This document shows, in pieces, positions 33,177 to 43,578 of a stretch of 64,000 nucleotides of DNA (position 1 is its first letter; each line of letters starts with the position of its first letter). This stretch comes from CAIWHR01 sp963788185 (GTDB lineage: Bacteria > Pseudomonadota > Gammaproteobacteria > Burkholderiales > Casimicrobiaceae). Under the pieces are notes generated by a model. That model did no database searches, was not told where the DNA came from, and was given only the letters and a program-made list of their open reading frames with translations. The stretch spans positions 1 through 64,000 of the forward strand of contig CAWBGE010000015.1 in NCBI GenBank assembly GCA_963788185.1. Reading direction: 5' to 3'. A program made the position numbers and the translations under genes.

Positions 33177-34017
33177 CACAGCTCAACGCGGTTCGCTCGC
33201 GCGCGAGCAGCTACGCCAGCGAATAGTCCGCGTCGCGACCGTGCTGCTTGCGCTCGCGACGGCGATGCCATTCCTTTGGTTCGTGCTTCTCGGCTTTAAG
33301 AGCGGCGAGGATATCCTCGCGGGGTCGACACGGATTCTGTTCACGCCGACGCTGGCCAATTACAAAGGGCTCCTGAACGGCAAGTTCTTTGAATCGTTCG
33401 GCAACAGCACAATCGTCAGCGTGTCTTCGACCGTGCTTTCGCTGCTGATCGGAGTTCCCGGCGCCTACGGTCTCTCTCGGGTCTCCATGGGGCACGGTCG
33501 AATGATCTCGATGGCGGTCCTTGTCTCGCGGATGTTGCCGCCCGTGGCCTTTGCGATCCCTTACTTTCTCGTCTATCGTTACGCGGGGTTACTCGACACG
33601 CGGACCGGGCTCGTCATAATTTACATGACGTTCAACCTGTCTTTGGTCGTGTGGCTGATGCGCAGCTTCTTCGACAATTGTCCGCGTGAACTGGAGGAGG
33701 CGGCCGCAATCGACGGCGCGTCGCGTTTCGAGATATTCCGCATGGTAGTGCTGCCGATCTCCGGTCCCGCCATCGCGACGACGGCGATCCTCTGCTTCCT
33801 CTATGCCTGGAATGATTTCTTCTTCGCGTTGACACTGACCCGGTCGCAGGCGGCCACGGCGCCGATCCAGATCGTCAACTTCATGAACTACGAGGGCTGG
33901 GAGTGGGGCAAGATCGCAGCGGCCGCGACTGTGATCATGGCTCCCGTTCTTCTGATTTCGCTGCTGCTTCGCCGCTACCTGGTATCTGGGATGACTGCCG
34001 GAGCGGTCAAGCAGTGA
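33169..34017 (+). CDS. ABC transporter permease (MalG/UgpE type)
   Basis: A 282-residue partner permease with six hydrophobic helices and the EAA loop RELEEAAAIDGASRFEIFRM (near residue 180). The start at 33169 overlaps the previous gene, typical of translational coupling. In other operons of this type the ATPase follows directly; here a 1.65-kb DhaK/DhaL segment lies between this gene and the ATPase at 35674. Confidence 0.91.
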   Translation: MGSTAQRGSLAREQLRQRIVRVATVLLALATAMPFLWFVLLGFKSGEDILAGSTRILFTPTLANYKGLLNGKFFESFGNSTIVSVSSTVLSLLIGVPGAYGLSRVSMGHGRMISMAVLVSRMLPPVAFAIPYFLVYRYAGLLDTRTGLVIIYMTFNLSLVVWLMRSFFDNCPRELEEAAAIDGASRFEIFRMVVLPISGPAIATTAILCFLYAWNDFFFALTLTRSQAATAPIQIVNFMNYEGWEWGKIAAAATVIMAPVLLISLLLRRYLVSGMTAGAVKQ

Positions 34018-34051
34018 TACACCTTTGCTTACCGACGACAGGAAGTGGACG

Positions 34052-35050
34052 ATGAAGAAGATACTGAATTCTCCCTTCGCTTATGCACAGGAGACGCTGG
34101 AGGGGTTGTGCCTTGCGTTTCCGCAGTACTACCGCTTTGCGCAGGCAAGCAAGCGGGTGATCGTGCGTGCTGCGGCGCGCAAGGCGGGCAAGGTCGGCAT
34201 CGTCTCGGGTGGTGGCTCGGGCCATCTGCCGGTGTTCACCGGTTACGTGGGCGCAGGCTTCCTTGACGCCTGCGCGGTTGGCGACGTGTTCGCGTCGCCA
34301 TCGGCCGAGGACATGGCGATCGCGATGCGGGAGGCGAATGCGGGTGCCGGCGTGCTGCGGCTGTATGGCAACTACGGCGGCGACGTGATGAACTTCGACA
34401 TGGCCGGCGACTTCGTTGCGATGGAGGACATCGCCAGTACGACCGTGCTGCTGACGGACGACGTCGCCAGTGCTGACGAGCAGAACCGGCAGAAGCGGCG
34501 CGGGGTCGCCGGGATGGTCTATGCGTTCAAGATCGCCGGTGCTGCGGCTGAAGCCGGGCTGGACCTCGACGGTGTCACCAAGGTGGCGCAACGGACGGCG
34601 GACGCCTGCCGGTCGATCGGCGTCGCGATGACGCCGTGCACGGTGCCGCAGGTTGGCAAGCCGACGTTCTCGGTTGGCGAGAGCGAAATGGAGATCGGCA
34701 TGGGCATCCACGGCGAGCCGGGGGTGCATCGCGGGCCGTTGCAGTCGGCCGACCAGATCGCCGACACGATGATGGACCACCTGCTGGCCGCTGGTTCGGT
34801 GGGCCGCGGCGCGCGGGTCTCGGTGCTGGTCAACAGCCTCGGTGCCACGCCGGTGGAAGAGCTGCTGATCATGTACCGGCGGATCCACGCCCGCCTGACC
34901 GATGCCGGCGCGACGATCGTCCAGCCGCTGGTCGGGCGTTATGCGACGTCGATGGAGATGACCGGCGCCTCGGTTACGCTGCTGCACCTCGACGGCGAGC
35001 TGGAGCGCTACCTCGCTGCCCCTGCCGACTGCGCGTTCTGGCGCGTGTAA
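34052..35050 (+). CDS. DhaK-like kinase, substrate-binding subunit (copy 2)
   Basis: The 332-residue product is identical to that of copy 1 (13890-14888), including covalent His220 in MGIHGEPG and the atypical GSGHLPVFTG. Here the gene is embedded between the ABC permeases and the ABC ATPase on the same strand, so in this module transport and phosphorylation are co-expressed. The sugar or aldehyde delivered by the ABC system, or released by the paralog 4 aldolase, is the likely substrate. Erythrulose-type C4 ketoses or glyceraldehyde are alternatives to dihydroxyacetone. Confidence 0.88.
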   Translation: MKKILNSPFAYAQETLEGLCLAFPQYYRFAQASKRVIVRAAARKAGKVGIVSGGGSGHLPVFTGYVGAGFLDACAVGDVFASPSAEDMAIAMREANAGAGVLRLYGNYGGDVMNFDMAGDFVAMEDIASTTVLLTDDVASADEQNRQKRRGVAGMVYAFKIAGAAAEAGLDLDGVTKVAQRTADACRSIGVAMTPCTVPQVGKPTFSVGESEMEIGMGIHGEPGVHRGPLQSADQIADTMMDHLLAAGSVGRGARVSVLVNSLGATPVEELLIMYRRIHARLTDAGATIVQPLVGRYATSMEMTGASVTLLHLDGELERYLAAPADCAFWRV

Positions 35051-35052
35051 CC

Positions 35053-35652
35053 ATGGCGCTCACCGTGCAATCCCTCCGGACTGGGATGGGCAAGGTTCGG
35101 ACGGTGCTGGAAACCGAGTACGTCGCGTTGAGCGAGCTGGACGGCAAGCTGGGCGACGGCGACCTCGGGCTGACGCTGGTGAAGGCGTTCCGTCAGCTCG
35201 ACGATGTCGCACCGTCGTTGGAAGACGATCTCGGCCGCGCTTTCGGGCGCTGCGCGATGGAGGTGACCAAGGTGGCGAGTTCGAGCTTCGGCACACTGCT
35301 GGCGACCTCGCTGATGGCGGCGGGAAAGCGGGTGAAGGGCCAGACCTCGCTGCCGTGGTCGGAGCTGTCGATGCTGCTGGACGACGCTTTAGCCGCGATG
35401 ATGGCGCGCGGCAAGGCGAACCTCGGCGAGAAGACGGTGCTCGACGCTGTGGCTGCCTGCGCCAATGCGGTCAAGGGAATCGACGATCCGGCGGAGCAGC
35501 GGGCGAGGGCGGTCGAGGCGGTGGATGCCGCGCTGCACGAATTCCACGGCCGTCCCTGCATGGTCGGGCGGGCGCGCATCTTCGGCGACAAGACCGTCGG
35601 CATGGACGATCCCGGCATGGTCGCGTTCCAGACCATGCTGCGGGCGTTGTAG
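35053..35652 (+). CDS. DhaL-like kinase, nucleotide-binding subunit (copy 2)
   Basis: A 199-residue partner of DhaK copy 2 with the complete Asp30/Asp35/Asp37 metal site (LDGKLGDGDLG). It differs from copy 1 by two residues (His versus Arg and Pro versus Arg in LHEFHGRPC). Proline at the second position is closer to what I expect of the family, which would make copy 1 the drifted one; this is a weak argument. The ATPase start follows after 21 bases. Confidence 0.9.
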   Translation: MALTVQSLRTGMGKVRTVLETEYVALSELDGKLGDGDLGLTLVKAFRQLDDVAPSLEDDLGRAFGRCAMEVTKVASSSFGTLLATSLMAAGKRVKGQTSLPWSELSMLLDDALAAMMARGKANLGEKTVLDAVAACANAVKGIDDPAEQRARAVEAVDAALHEFHGRPCMVGRARIFGDKTVGMDDPGMVAFQTMLRAL

Positions 35653-35673
35653 ATCAACCAACGGGTTCCGACG

Positions 35674-36741
<1,068 letters not shown>

Positions 36742-36807
36742 AGGCGCGCTGCCGTTTGAGTCCGGGGGGAGGGCGGAATCCCGCGCCTCTTAAATCGCTG
36801 TACCGCC

Positions 36808-37173
36808 CTACCGGCGCAGCGGCGGCTCTGCCTCCTCGCAGCGGGCGACGTTGATCACCGTGCGTTCGCCTTGTGGGTCTACCAGGACCAGCGAATGCGT
36901 CGTGGCACAGTCAAGCCTGAGAAGTTGCGAGGCGTCCACGCCGGCCTCGCAGAGTTCCCTGAGCAAGGCATCCCCAACGGAGTCCTGCCCGACAGCCGTG
37001 AGCAAGCTGACCTGGTGCCCGGCGGCGGCCAGAGCGACGGCGGTGTTGGCGCCACCGCCGCCGAGACGAGTGCCTAAGCTCTTGCCGTTCAGATGCGCCC
37101 CCGCGCGCAGCGGTGTCGTCAATTGCACAATCTCGTCGCGAGCCACCGATCCGATCACCGCGATACGTGCCAT
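36808..37173 (-). pseudogene. N-terminal fragment of a PfkB-family carbohydrate kinase
   Basis: The 121-codon frame begins MARIAVIGSVARDEIVQL and has the PfkB N-terminal glycine motif (LGGGGANTAVALAAAG) and GQDSVGDALLRELCEAGVD. It stops after ARCEEAEPPLRR. The family is about 300 residues, and the C-terminal half with the catalytic Asp in the GAGD motif is missing. It points toward the right att site of the island and probably was cut during island assembly. Confidence 0.75.
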
Positions 37174-37675
37174 GTTCGTTCCCCGGTCGCTCGCCCTCGC
37201 AGTTCTGCCGGTCGAGTGTCGAAGCGTAGCGGATGAAGGATAGGCATTTCAACCACGCGAGCCTGAGTGTGGCGGGGTCGGTGGCAAGGGCCAATCGTCG
37301 ATTTGCGGTGGCAATGGGCTGCTCCGCACGCTTGTTGTGGCACTTTCGGGCCGGCGCGGATGCCAGAGTGGCTGCTGCGCCTAGGCAGGCGGGCGGGGCG
37401 GGCACAGGCCCGTCCGGCGTCGCACATGGGTGAGCGGGGGGCTGTCTGTGGTCCGCAAAAATCGGATCGGGGGTTGTGGGTTGACGGTCCTCGGTCGGCG
37501 TGCTCCGCAGGAAGACTCGATCAACGGCCGCGACGCCTTCTCTTGACTCGCGCGTAGGGAATTTGTAACGCAGTGAGGCTAGGTGTGGCTAAGCAGGGCT
37601 AAACAAGGCTAGATTTGACGTTAAGCAGGCGTCGTAAGTAACTGATATAAAGAATAGAAAATACTGCCATCGCGC
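37174..37675. other. Non-coding right end of island 1
   Basis: About 500 bases without a gene. The last 110 bases are notably less GC-rich than the rest and contain the four-fold GGCTA array at 37577-37611. This is where an excision-control region would be expected. Confidence 0.5.
37577..37611 (+). repeat. Four GGCTA repeats at exact 10-bp spacing
   Basis: GGCTA occurs at 37577, 37587, 37597 and 37607, with spacers GGTGT, AGCAG and AACAA. One repeat per helical turn places all sites on one DNA face, as seen for cooperatively bound factors such as excisionases or arm-type integrase sites. The array lies 65 bases inside the right att site. Confidence 0.6.
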
Positions 37676-37723
37676 CTACGAACTAGGGGGTCGTGGGTTC
37701 AAATCCTGCCGGGCGCGCCAATA
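37676..37723 (+). repeat. Right attachment site of island 1 / left site of element 2
   Basis: This is a copy of the tRNA-Arg 3' end from the anticodon loop to the CCA, 36,700 bp from the first. The 5' half of the tRNA is absent and the anticodon stem is not restored, so it is not a tRNA gene. The second integrase starts its stop codon two bases further on. Confidence 0.9.
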
Positions 37724-37724
37724 A

Positions 37725-38879
37725 TCAAGGACTTACGAGCCGCAAGCGAGGTCCGGTTTCCTGCTGCCGGACCCCTGCCGGACCTTTTATCCACAGGTCC
37801 GGCAGGGGTCCGTTTGCGATGCGCAGCACGGTGCGAGTTTCTTGCCTATTCAGGATCAGGTTTGACTCCTTGAGCAGACGGCCGACATCGGCGCTCGCGT
37901 AATGGCCGGCCGTCGAATGATTGGCATGGCCGAGTAGCACTTCACGGTCCTCGGCCGACACGCCGGCGGCGCGCAGTCGGCAAGCGCACGTATGCCTCAA
38001 GTCATGAATGCGCACGGCTCGCAGTGCCGCTTCTCGTTGCGCGCGCTGCCAAGCGGAATTGTTCATCGTACGCACGCGTTGTCCACGGTAATGAAAGACC
38101 CAGATCCGATCCCGACCTCGCTGCGCCTGAATGATCGACCAGGCGATATCGTTCAGAATCACCACGTGCGCGCGCTTGGACTTGAACGCTTCGGGCGGGA
38201 TCACGAACACACTGCGGCCCACTTCGGGCACGGCGACCTCCCAGGCCCATTCCAAGCCGCAAACATTGCTTTCCCGCAATCCAGTGTTGACCGCGAAGAG
38301 CACCATTCGGACCAGTCGTGCCGGCAGCTTCGAAAGGAGCCGGTCCTGCTCATCCCAGGTGATGGGGTAGGGCGGTCGCGGCGTCTCGGGCAGCATGGTG
38401 ATCAAGGGCGGCATTGTCTCCAGCAACGGACACCCGCGATCATCGCGATAAGATCGTGCAGCGCGGTTGAGAATCGTGCGTACCACCTCAAGACTGCGAT
38501 TGATGGTTGTCGCCGTGACACCTGACGCGACGCGTTCAGCGACAAAGCGCTCCAGTGTGCCGTCGTGAATTTGGCGTACCTCAAGTGATCCGATATAGGA
38601 AGTGAGCAATCGGACATGCCACGCGGTGGTGTCGACCGAGCGCTTATTTGTCGACTCCGCAAGGTAGCGCGCCGCGCAGTCTGCGAACCTTGAGCGCGGA
38701 TTCGCTTGACGCTGAAACCCGGAATTGACGCGGGCCATCTCGTCGGCCAATTTTCGCTCGGCATGTTCTTGGCTAGTGGCTCCAAGCCGACGGTATATCG
38801 CCACGCCACGGTGCTCCTTGTCGATGATGCGCCGACCGTAGCGATCGATCCGGATGCCCGAGGTACGAGTGCGCGTCAT
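37725..38879 (-). CDS. int: Tyrosine recombinase (integrase of a second stacked element)
   Basis: A 384-residue integrase with Arg in NTGLRESNVCGLEW, HDLRHTCACRLR, LLGHANHSTAGHY. The start at 38879 is supported by GGGAGGAG upstream. It is closely similar to the integrase at 976-2268 across the catalytic domain and in gene position relative to its att site, but with clear divergence in the N-terminal third, so it belongs to a sister element and is not a recent copy. The stop codon lies just outside the att repeat. Confidence 0.93.
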   Translation of the reverse strand: MTRTRTSGIRIDRYGRRIIDKEHRGVAIYRRLGATSQEHAERKLADEMARVNSGFQRQANPRSRFADCAARYLAESTNKRSVDTTAWHVRLLTSYIGSLEVRQIHDGTLERFVAERVASGVTATTINRSLEVVRTILNRAARSYRDDRGCPLLETMPPLITMLPETPRPPYPITWDEQDRLLSKLPARLVRMVLFAVNTGLRESNVCGLEWAWEVAVPEVGRSVFVIPPEAFKSKRAHVVILNDIAWSIIQAQRGRDRIWVFHYRGQRVRTMNNSAWQRAQREAALRAVRIHDLRHTCACRLRAAGVSAEDREVLLGHANHSTAGHYASADVGRLLKESNLILNRQETRTVLRIANGPLPDLWIKGPAGVRQQETGPRLRLVSP

Positions 38880-39106
38880 GATGCTCCTCCCGCGATGGGT
38901 TCGTGTGTTGTGTCCACGATTAACTGGACCACTCATTTCTTTTCCTCTCTCCGACGCGGCAGCGTGCAACCTGGCGGAATGCTCTCCGGAGTTTGGCGGC
39001 AACGGGAGAGCTTGGCGATGATCGATTCCTGTGCTCTGGAAGAACTCGATTTCGCTCGGCCTGAGCTAGTGAGGTGGCGATTGGCCGGCTGTGCCATCGT
39101 CACAGC
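38880..39106. other. Intergenic region behind the second integrase
   Basis: I see no gene here. The first 15 bases contain the integrase ribosome site. I found no third copy of the att sequence in this stretch or elsewhere in the window. Confidence 0.4.
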
Positions 39107-39430
39107 GTGATCGTTCTGCTGCGCATCACCTTTCGATTGCTGGCCGACTTGGCCGGGTTGGTCTCGCTCTTCAAGGAGCGTTGCCATCAAGTCCAGGTGC
39201 GTCGATGCTGCGACACGGGCATCACTGACGTTGCCGTCCCGGCGCTGCGACTAGCGCGACGCGCCGGCTGCAGCATACCTATTTCAGGTCTCGCCCGACG
39301 GCGGTCTGGACGCTGCAGCAACTATGCGAGGTGATTGGTGAGGAGGCGGACCATTGCTATCCGCTCCACGACCGGGGCCACATCTTTGCCCGCGACTTGG
39401 ATGACTCGATGAGTATTCGTTCGCGACCGC
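39107..39430 (+). pseudogene. Relic of a DDE integrase-core transposase
   Basis: The segment 39283-39420 encodes SRPTAVWTLQQLCEVIGEEA followed by HCYPLHDRGHIFARDLDDSM. This resembles the PTA-W-LQQLRE and HDRDxIFxxxLDxSI region around the second Asp of IS3/IS481-like transposases; here the HDRD aspartate is Gly. A hydrophobic N-terminal-like piece (VLLRITFRLLADLAGLVSLF, 39108-39167) may be its start, joined by a deletion. The reading is damaged and the element ends are not visible. Confidence 0.45.
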
Positions 39431-39551
39431 GTTGGCATGATCAACCTATTGCGGAGCACGCCCTCGCCGGATGCCGGAAAATGCGGTCAGGGCCTCGGAG
39501 GCGAATGGAAACGGGCCTGATCGGCGACCGGACTACCGCACTTTTCTATAT

Positions 39552-40403
39552 TCATGCGTTGGCCAGCACCACAATGGCCGTCACCGTCAACGCGACAACC
39601 ACAAGTTTGCGAGAGGTGAAGCGCTCCATGCGCTGTCCTGTTGAAATGAGAAGGGCTACCAGAAAGCTCATGTTGGCGATGGGCACGACCACGCTTGCCT
39701 CGCCAAGTGCGAGAGCCAGCATGAGAAAGTTGACAACGCCGCAGGCCAGGGAACCGGACACCAGTGAATATTTTACTTTCGCCGCCGTGACCCGCAGTCC
39801 CCGCTCCCGGAAGATGGCATAGACGCCGCCTACGAGAATCCACACCGGGCCGTTCAGCAGCAACAGCAACTGGAGATCCACACCGCGCAATGCGGCCGCC
39901 TTGGTGACGATGCCGAAGCAAGCGCGCAAGATGGCTGCGAGCACAGCCAACCAGAAGTAAAGCGCGACCCGTCGCTGATGGGGAGCACCCCGGCCGCGCT
40001 CGTACAAAATTATGACTGCCGCCAGGCCGATCACGACACCAGTGGCCTTGACTGGAGTCAGCGGTTCGCCCAGCAGAATCACCGCCAGCGCCACGACGCC
40101 GATGGTGTTGAGCCGGTAGATGGTCGAGGCCAGGCTCACGTCGACATGGGTGAGACTCTCGATAAGGCAGAGATTGGCAACGGAGAGCAACAGTCCGGCG
40201 GTAAGCCCGAAGGCCAGCATCTGGCCATCGATGCTGATCGTAGTGCCGGAAGCGAGAATGATCAGGCACTGGAGCGCGGTCCATACCACGCCAATGCCCA
40301 GCACGTACATTCCCCGCGATCGGTCGATCCGGGCGTACCACTTGAAAACGACGTCGAGCAGGCCGGCGAACAACAGGCTCAGCAGGGCAAACCCAACGGA
40401 CAT
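39552..40403 (-). CDS. DMT-superfamily (EamA-like) permease
   Basis: About 283 residues with ten hydrophobic segments in two repeats of five, the topology of drug/metabolite transporters. The second repeat contains NLCLIESLTHVDVSLASTIY and SFLVALLISTGQRMERF, matching the conserved end of EamA domains. The start at 40403 is chosen because the first helix begins immediately (MSVGFALLSLLFAGLLDVVF). It lies downstream of the phosphoesterase on the same strand, so it could export a waste product or move the pathway's polyol; the substrate is unknown. Confidence 0.85.
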   Translation of the reverse strand: MSVGFALLSLLFAGLLDVVFKWYARIDRSRGMYVLGIGVVWTALQCLIILASGTTISIDGQMLAFGLTAGLLLSVANLCLIESLTHVDVSLASTIYRLNTIGVVALAVILLGEPLTPVKATGVVIGLAAVIILYERGRGAPHQRRVALYFWLAVLAAILRACFGIVTKAAALRGVDLQLLLLLNGPVWILVGGVYAIFRERGLRVTAAKVKYSLVSGSLACGVVNFLMLALALGEASVVVPIANMSFLVALLISTGQRMERFTSRKLVVVALTVTAIVVLANA

Positions 40404-40592
40404 GCTCAAATGATGAGTCGCCCGGCTCGAACCGAGCACGGGCGACTCAACTTCCCGCCGTGAGGACGTGCAGCAAACACCCTACAGCTACCCGCGCGCC
40501 ACGACTCGCCCGAGGCAGTGGTCCATCTGCTGAACTCATTGGCATCGGCGCCGCGCGGATTTCCGACTTGACGAGAGACCCGTCGCGCTTCA

Positions 40593-41375
40593 TCAGAGGA
40601 TGAATGTGTTGGTCCGGTCGAGAAAGTCGTGGAAGTGCACGACCGTGAGGTCCGCGTCCGCCAGCACGACTGCATAGGCGGGTGGCTCGTGGCTGCCGGG
40701 CACCACACCTTCCATGACGAAATCCAGTGCCACCTGGTGACTCGTCGCGCGCATGGTGGTGAACGGAATGCCGTGCCACGACCCGCCGATCGGACGATGC
40801 AGGTGGCCGAAGAACAAGTGCCGAATGTTCTTGTGGCCCGACACGATCGCGGCGAACTTCTCCGGTTGTTGCAGCGAGATCTCGTCCATCCGCTTGAGAC
40901 CGACCGCGAACGGCGGATGGTGCATGAACAGGTACACCGGCATGTCACGGGCGCGCTCGAGCTCCGCGGAGAGCCACGCGAGGCGGGAATCGCATAGAAC
41001 TCCCCAATGCACGGCGGGTTCGTTGGTATCGAGACAGATGAAGCGGCCGATCGAAGTGTCAAGCGTGTACTGCACGAAGCCGCCAGCATCACGCGGAGAC
41101 TCCGGGAATTCGGCGAAGAAGTGTTGTCGGCTGTCGTGGTTGCCGAGGATGAAATGCGTCTTCAGACGGAGCGTGCCGAACGCAACTCTGAGTGCGCGGT
41201 AGGCGAGCTCATTTCCCGCATGCGCGAGGTCGCCCGTGACGATCGCAAACTCGGCGTCGGAGTGGAAGCGGTTGATGCTTTCGATGCACTGTCCGAGTCG
41301 CTCGAGCGGATCGAGCTCGTAGAGCTTCTGGCCTGGTGCGACGAGATGGGTGTCGGTGATATGAATGAATTTCAC
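40593..41375 (-). CDS. Metallophosphoesterase (GpdQ/CpdA-like phosphodiesterase)
   Basis: A 260-residue binuclear metal phosphoesterase. All metal ligand motifs are visible in order: ITDTH (residues 5-9), TGDLAH, LGNHD, MHHPP and FGHLH. The layout and length match the GpdQ/CpdA class, which hydrolyses glycerophosphodiesters or cyclic nucleotides. Its place directly behind a Ugp-like ABC importer (69 bases after the binding-protein gene) favours hydrolysis of an imported phosphodiester in the cytoplasm, since no signal peptide is present. CpdA-type cAMP hydrolysis is the alternative. Confidence 0.87.
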   Translation of the reverse strand: MKFIHITDTHLVAPGQKLYELDPLERLGQCIESINRFHSDAEFAIVTGDLAHAGNELAYRALRVAFGTLRLKTHFILGNHDSRQHFFAEFPESPRDAGGFVQYTLDTSIGRFICLDTNEPAVHWGVLCDSRLAWLSAELERARDMPVYLFMHHPPFAVGLKRMDEISLQQPEKFAAIVSGHKNIRHLFFGHLHRPIGGSWHGIPFTTMRATSHQVALDFVMEGVVPGSHEPPAYAVVLADADLTVVHFHDFLDRTNTFIL

Positions 41376-41444
41376 GTCTGCGCGACGCCGGGGACCTAGC
41401 GGCCCGCGGCGTCGTCTCCGTTGGTTTGAGCAGATCCCTGCCGT

Positions 41445-42713
41445 CTACTTCGGGATCAGGTTCTGTACGTCTTTGGCCATTGCCGCCAGCGCGGCATCCG
41501 GCTGAACCGAGCTGTCGACCACACTCTGCAGGTGGTCCTTGATCACCGCGATGATCTTCAGCGCGTTGTCGCCGGGGAACGCGTACCACGCCGTCATCAG
41601 CGGCTGCTGCTTGAGTGAGATGAGGTGGTTGGGCCGGGTGGCGTAGAAGGGCTTGAGCATCGCCGGATTGTCCGCGGGCAGCGAATTGGGCGGCATGTAG
41701 CCGGTGCCCTTGACCATCATGGTGGCACCCTCGGCCCCGGTGGCGAACTTCATGAACTCCCAGGCGGCCTTCTGCTTCTCCGGTGCGGTGGCAAACATCA
41801 TCGCTGCCATGCCGCCGGTGGGCAGCTTGGCGTTCGGCCCGGGGATCGGGAACACGGCGGTGCGCCACTTGAAGCGACCGCCGACGCTGTCGTCCGCGAC
41901 GCGCAGCAGCGAAGTCGACTCGGTCCAGATCCCCATCTTGCCGGCAAAGAAGCTCTGGCGCGCCGCCTCGTGCGCGAGATTGGGCATCTTGCCCTCCTTG
42001 AGCATGCGGCCCATCAACTGGATTGCACGCTTGCCGCCATCGCCGTCAAAGGCGACCTTCTTCTCGTCGGCCGAGAGCATGGTGCCGCCATGAGAAAGCA
42101 CCAACGCCTGCCACATCCAGTTGCCGGTGATCGTCCACGAGTGGTACATGCCCACAGTGCCGTCGCCAAGCGCCTCGATCTTGCGCGCGAGTTCGAAGAT
42201 CCCGTCCCAGGTCGTCGGGAAGGCGTCGGGATTGCCGCCCGCCTTGCGCACCAGATCCTCGTTGAAGTAGACAATCGGTGTCGACGCCGCGAAGGCGAGC
42301 CCATGCACGTTGCCGCCGAACCTTGAGAGCGCCATCATGGAATCGGAGAAACCCTCGCCCGCCCAGTTCCTTTCCCGGCCGATGAACGGCGTGAGATCAA
42401 CGGCGATCTTGCGATCAACGAACAGGCGCTGCAGGTTGATCGCCTGGAACGACACATCGGGCAGGTTCTTGGTAATCGAGTCGCGCAGCGCAGTCTGCGC
42501 CGCATCCTCGTACTCCTTGTAGGCGGGTCGGAAGTTCACCCTTACCGATGGGTTGCGTTTCTCGAACTCGGTCTTCACCTCCTGCATGGTCTTGTCGAAG
42601 ATAAAACCCAGCGGGTACTGGACGTCGATGGTGGTCTGGGCAAACGCCAGTCCGGACGCAAGCCACGTGGCGAGTGCCGCGGCGGCCAACTTCAGATACA
42701 TTCTCTTGTTCAT
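41445..42713 (-). CDS. ABC transporter substrate-binding protein (UgpB-like), system 1
   Basis: A 422-residue periplasmic binding protein with a Sec signal (KLAAAALATWLASGLAFAQT). The start at 42713 follows AAAGGAGGAAGC. UgpB-like features include the early VQYPLGFIFDKTMQEV, GNWMWQALVLSHGGTM and SADEKKVAFDG, and KQKAAWEFMKF near the end. UgpB binds sn-glycerol-3-phosphate and glycerophosphodiesters; related proteins bind polyols and sugars, so the ligand is open. It is paralogous to the protein at 46110-47369, with a shared GGTMLSADEKKVAFDG block. Confidence 0.9.
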   Translation of the reverse strand: MNKRMYLKLAAAALATWLASGLAFAQTTIDVQYPLGFIFDKTMQEVKTEFEKRNPSVRVNFRPAYKEYEDAAQTALRDSITKNLPDVSFQAINLQRLFVDRKIAVDLTPFIGRERNWAGEGFSDSMMALSRFGGNVHGLAFAASTPIVYFNEDLVRKAGGNPDAFPTTWDGIFELARKIEALGDGTVGMYHSWTITGNWMWQALVLSHGGTMLSADEKKVAFDGDGGKRAIQLMGRMLKEGKMPNLAHEAARQSFFAGKMGIWTESTSLLRVADDSVGGRFKWRTAVFPIPGPNAKLPTGGMAAMMFATAPEKQKAAWEFMKFATGAEGATMMVKGTGYMPPNSLPADNPAMLKPFYATRPNHLISLKQQPLMTAWYAFPGDNALKIIAVIKDHLQSVVDSSVQPDAALAAMAKDVQNLIPK

Positions 42714-42738
42714 GCTTCCTCCTTTGTGGTGATCCAAG

Positions 42739-43578
42739 TCAACCCTTCAGCCCGGTGAACGTCACGCCTTCGATGAAACGCCGCTGCGCCAGCAGGAAAG
42801 CGACCACCAGCGGCAGTATGACCATGGTCGCAGCGGCCATCAGCACTCCAAAGTCCGTACCGCCGTCGTTCAGACGGAAGTAAGCGACCCCGAGCGGCGG
42901 AGTGTAGAGATCCTTCGAGCTCACCGCGATCAGTGGCCAGAAATAGTCGTTCCAATGTGCGACTACGGAGAAGATGCCGAATGCCGTCACCGCCGGGATC
43001 GCGGTCGGCAGCATGACGCGCCAGACGATGCCAATTTCGCTCATGCCGTCGATGCGTGCAGCGTCAATCAGGTCGTCGGGCACCGTCATGAAGAATTGCC
43101 GCAGCATGAAGATGCCGAATACCGAGATCGTGAACGGAAGAATCAGCGCCGCATAGGTGTTGAGGATGCCGGCGTGGTGGAACAGAATGTAGATGGGGAT
43201 TGCCGTGGCGTGCATGGGGATCAGCAGACCCAGCAACACCACGCCGAAAAGCGCCCGCCGGCCGCGGAAGCGCAGCTTGGCTAGCGCGTAGGCACAGGGC
43301 AGGTTGACCAGCACCTGAAGCGCGAAAATCGTCGCGGTGACGATCGCGCCATTGAGCAGGAATCGGCCCATCTGCACCCGCGACCAAACCTGGGCGTAGT
43401 TTTCGACAATGGCCCAGCGCTGCGGCAGAAACTGCAGTTCGCCGTTCAGGATCTCGCTCTGCGGCTTGAACGACGACAGCAGCATCCACACGAACGGCGA
43501 GACGATGACGATCGCTCCCGCCATCAGCACCACATGTCGCAACGCGCCGGCAACCGGTCCGAGTCCGCGCGCGTTCAT
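42739..43578 (-). CDS. ABC transporter permease (UgpE-like), system 1
   Basis: A 279-residue permease with six membrane helices and the EAA loop DDLIDAARIDGMSEIGIVWR. The start at 43578 overlaps the upstream permease by four bases. Downstream, the binding-protein gene begins after 25 bases, so all four components are in one transcription unit. Confidence 0.91.
   Translation of the reverse strand: MNARGLGPVAGALRHVVLMAGAIVIVSPFVWMLLSSFKPQSEILNGELQFLPQRWAIVENYAQVWSRVQMGRFLLNGAIVTATIFALQVLVNLPCAYALAKLRFRGRRALFGVVLLGLLIPMHATAIPIYILFHHAGILNTYAALILPFTISVFGIFMLRQFFMTVPDDLIDAARIDGMSEIGIVWRVMLPTAIPAVTAFGIFSVVAHWNDYFWPLIAVSSKDLYTPPLGVAYFRLNDGGTDFGVLMAAATMVILPLVVAFLLAQRRFIEGVTFTGLKG

Noticed and set aside
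36743..36787. Inverted repeat AGGCGCG/CGCGCCT after the ABC ATPase as a terminator
   Set aside because: The loop would be about 31 bases and no T run follows, so it is not a convincing intrinsic terminator.
37577..37611. GGCTA array as a CRISPR or plasmid iteron array
   Set aside because: Units of 5 bp with 5-bp spacers are far too short for CRISPR, and no Rep or Cas gene is nearby.
37676..37720. Second tRNA-Arg gene
   Set aside because: Only the 3' part from the anticodon loop is present; the acceptor 5' strand, D arm and anticodon stem are missing.
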